Shown here in pieces: positions 4,742-5,718 of a DNA stretch of 5,718 bases. The notes below the pieces were generated by a model. It did not search any database. It had not been told where the DNA came from and saw nothing but the letters and a program-made list of their open reading frames with translations. Every line of letters starts with the position of its first letter. Position 1 is the first letter of the stretch. Where the stretch lies: the NCBI GenBank assembly GCA_937888925.1, contig CALARM010000635.1, forward strand, positions 1 to 5,718, given 5' to 3'. Made by a program: the position numbers and the translations under genes. The stretch comes from an uncultured Synergistia bacterium (GTDB taxonomy: Bacteria; Eremiobacterota; SpSt-956; JAKJGF01).

Positions 4742-5718
4742 ATGAATACTAAAAAAGGTTTTATTCTTATGACTACGTTATTTCTTTCTTTTGTTCTTCT
4801 TGCTGTTGTTATAGTATTGACTAAAGACGCATTCTTCCAGATGAGCAGTTCAGTTGCATTCAACTCCAGAAATGAAGCCCTTATGATTGCAGAATCCGGT
4901 GCACATAAGGCTATATGTTATCTGGAAAGTACGGTAGATCCCAATACAGGAAAGGAGCCGACACAATTAGATTGGAATAACGAAATGTCAGGTAAAAATA
5001 TCGGCACAGGTAATCTCAGTGTTAATGCCTGGAACAATCTTGCCGGAACAGATCCAAATGGTTCTTATGTTAATGGACTTGCTGATGGGACTCCTTTAAA
5101 AGTGCCTGCCGGTTGTATTCTGGTGAAAAGTGTCGGAAAAACGAAGAATGGTTATACAAAAACTGTAACCACCCTTCTGACCTATCAGGCTATTTCACAG
5201 ATGCTTTATAGTGGCGGAAATGTCAGGTTTGGCGGAGATAACACCATGTCTGTCAGGCTGGATTCTTTAACAGGGTTGCAACCAAGGGTCCATGTTGATA
5301 GCAATAGTAGTAACAGTATTTCTATAGACAGTGCCATTTCACTTGAAGCAAAGGGTGCCGGGTTTTCTACTGCAGCGTATCCTCTGGACGAAACTTCAAA
5401 AAATAAAATAACTTCTTCCGGAGGAACAGTGGCGGAAAATAATCAGAATAAAAAAGATTATCATGTAAATATACTTAAAACTATTCTCAATAAACCACCG
5501 GCAGATGCTTATGAGTTTGGTTCTGAACTTGCAAAGATAAATTCTTCAGGAGAACTGGATAAGACTCTTACAAAATTAAAGTTTGCAAATAGTCCTATAG
5601 GCGCTATTTATTCGTTTGTTACCGGAGAAAGTTCTGATGATTATATTGAAATGGATATTGATATAAATAAAGTAGTATCCGTATCGGATGTAAAATTTAC
5701 AGGAACCCTTAAAGGTGA
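4742..5718 (+). CDS. PilX/GspK-like minor pilin, 3' end outside the window
   Basis: The frame is open from ATG 4742 to the right edge (325 full codons, no stop), so the gene is partial. MNTKKG then FILMTTLFLSFVLLAVVIVL is a prepilin leader and membrane helix. Mature position 5 is Thr, not Glu, and the helix is followed by AFNSRNEALMIAESGAHKAICYLES. This matches the PilX N-terminal pattern (bulky residues, then A-x-x-x-AE-x-G-x-x-x-A). Loss of Glu5 is known for GspK-type tip pseudopilins. Residues about 155-220 contain YSGGNVRFGGD, RVHVDSNSSNSISIDSAISLEAKG, a short beta-repeat pattern that recalls bactofilin-like or beta-helical folds often found after this N-terminus. In the pilus it would sit in the PilVWX priming complex. 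The order V-W-X supports this call. The C-terminus and any PilY1-like partner downstream cannot be seen. Confidence 0.8.
   Translation, partial: MNTKKGFILMTTLFLSFVLLAVVIVLTKDAFFQMSSSVAFNSRNEALMIAESGAHKAICYLESTVDPNTGKEPTQLDWNNEMSGKNIGTGNLSVNAWNNLAGTDPNGSYVNGLADGTPLKVPAGCILVKSVGKTKNGYTKTVTTLLTYQAISQMLYSGGNVRFGGDNTMSVRLDSLTGLQPRVHVDSNSSNSISIDSAISLEAKGAGFSTAAYPLDETSKNKITSSGGTVAENNQNKKDYHVNILKTILNKPPADAYEFGSELAKINSSGELDKTLTKLKFANSPIGAIYSFVTGESSDDYIEMDIDINKVVSVSDVKFTGTLKG

Overview
The window is AT-rich bacterial DNA, roughly one third G+C by eye. All recognisable genes are on the + strand. It looks chromosomal and comes from a diderm-type bacterium with type IV pili. Evidence for this is a soluble-lytic-transglycosylase tail, a row of minor pilins and good Shine-Dalgarno sites. 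The short CAGGAGT-like and GAGTAGTGA-like iterated palindromes between genes resemble the interspersed repeats common in cyanobacteria and some candidate phyla. The sequence alone does not let me name a phylum.

Layout: bases 1-293 hold the 3' end of a Slt70-like lytic transglycosylase. Bases 294-551 are intergenic and carry a repeat copy (A) with two strong hairpins. Bases 552-3044 are one long reading frame that joins an S9 (prolyl-oligopeptidase type) protein to an ECF-type RNA polymerase sigma factor. Bases 3045-3574 are a 0.5 kb gap. It carries a second copy (B) of the same repeat, then a separate 128-bp palindromic element (C) with 12-bp inverted ends and a perfect 6-bp flanking duplication. 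A clear TTGACA-17-TATTAT promoter follows. Bases 3575 to the right edge hold three tightly packed genes with prepilin signals, in the order PilV-like, PilW-like, PilX-like. The last is cut by the window edge.

The most unusual object is the central gene. Its hydrolase domain keeps the S9 fold signatures, but the nucleophile Ser is Gly490 and the catalytic Asp position is Ser575. Only His607 of the triad remains. I infer a catalytically dead peptidase fold physically linked to a sigma factor, which would make it a candidate sensor or regulator. The junction sits on a six-unit AT dinucleotide tract. Loss of one AT unit would end the peptidase at a TGA just after the tract. It would also put the sigma factor in frame with an ATG at 2452 that already has a strong ribosome binding site. 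The fusion may therefore be recent, switchable, or a sequence error. No anti-sigma factor is seen next to it. Any link between this gene and the downstream pilin operon is inference from proximity only.
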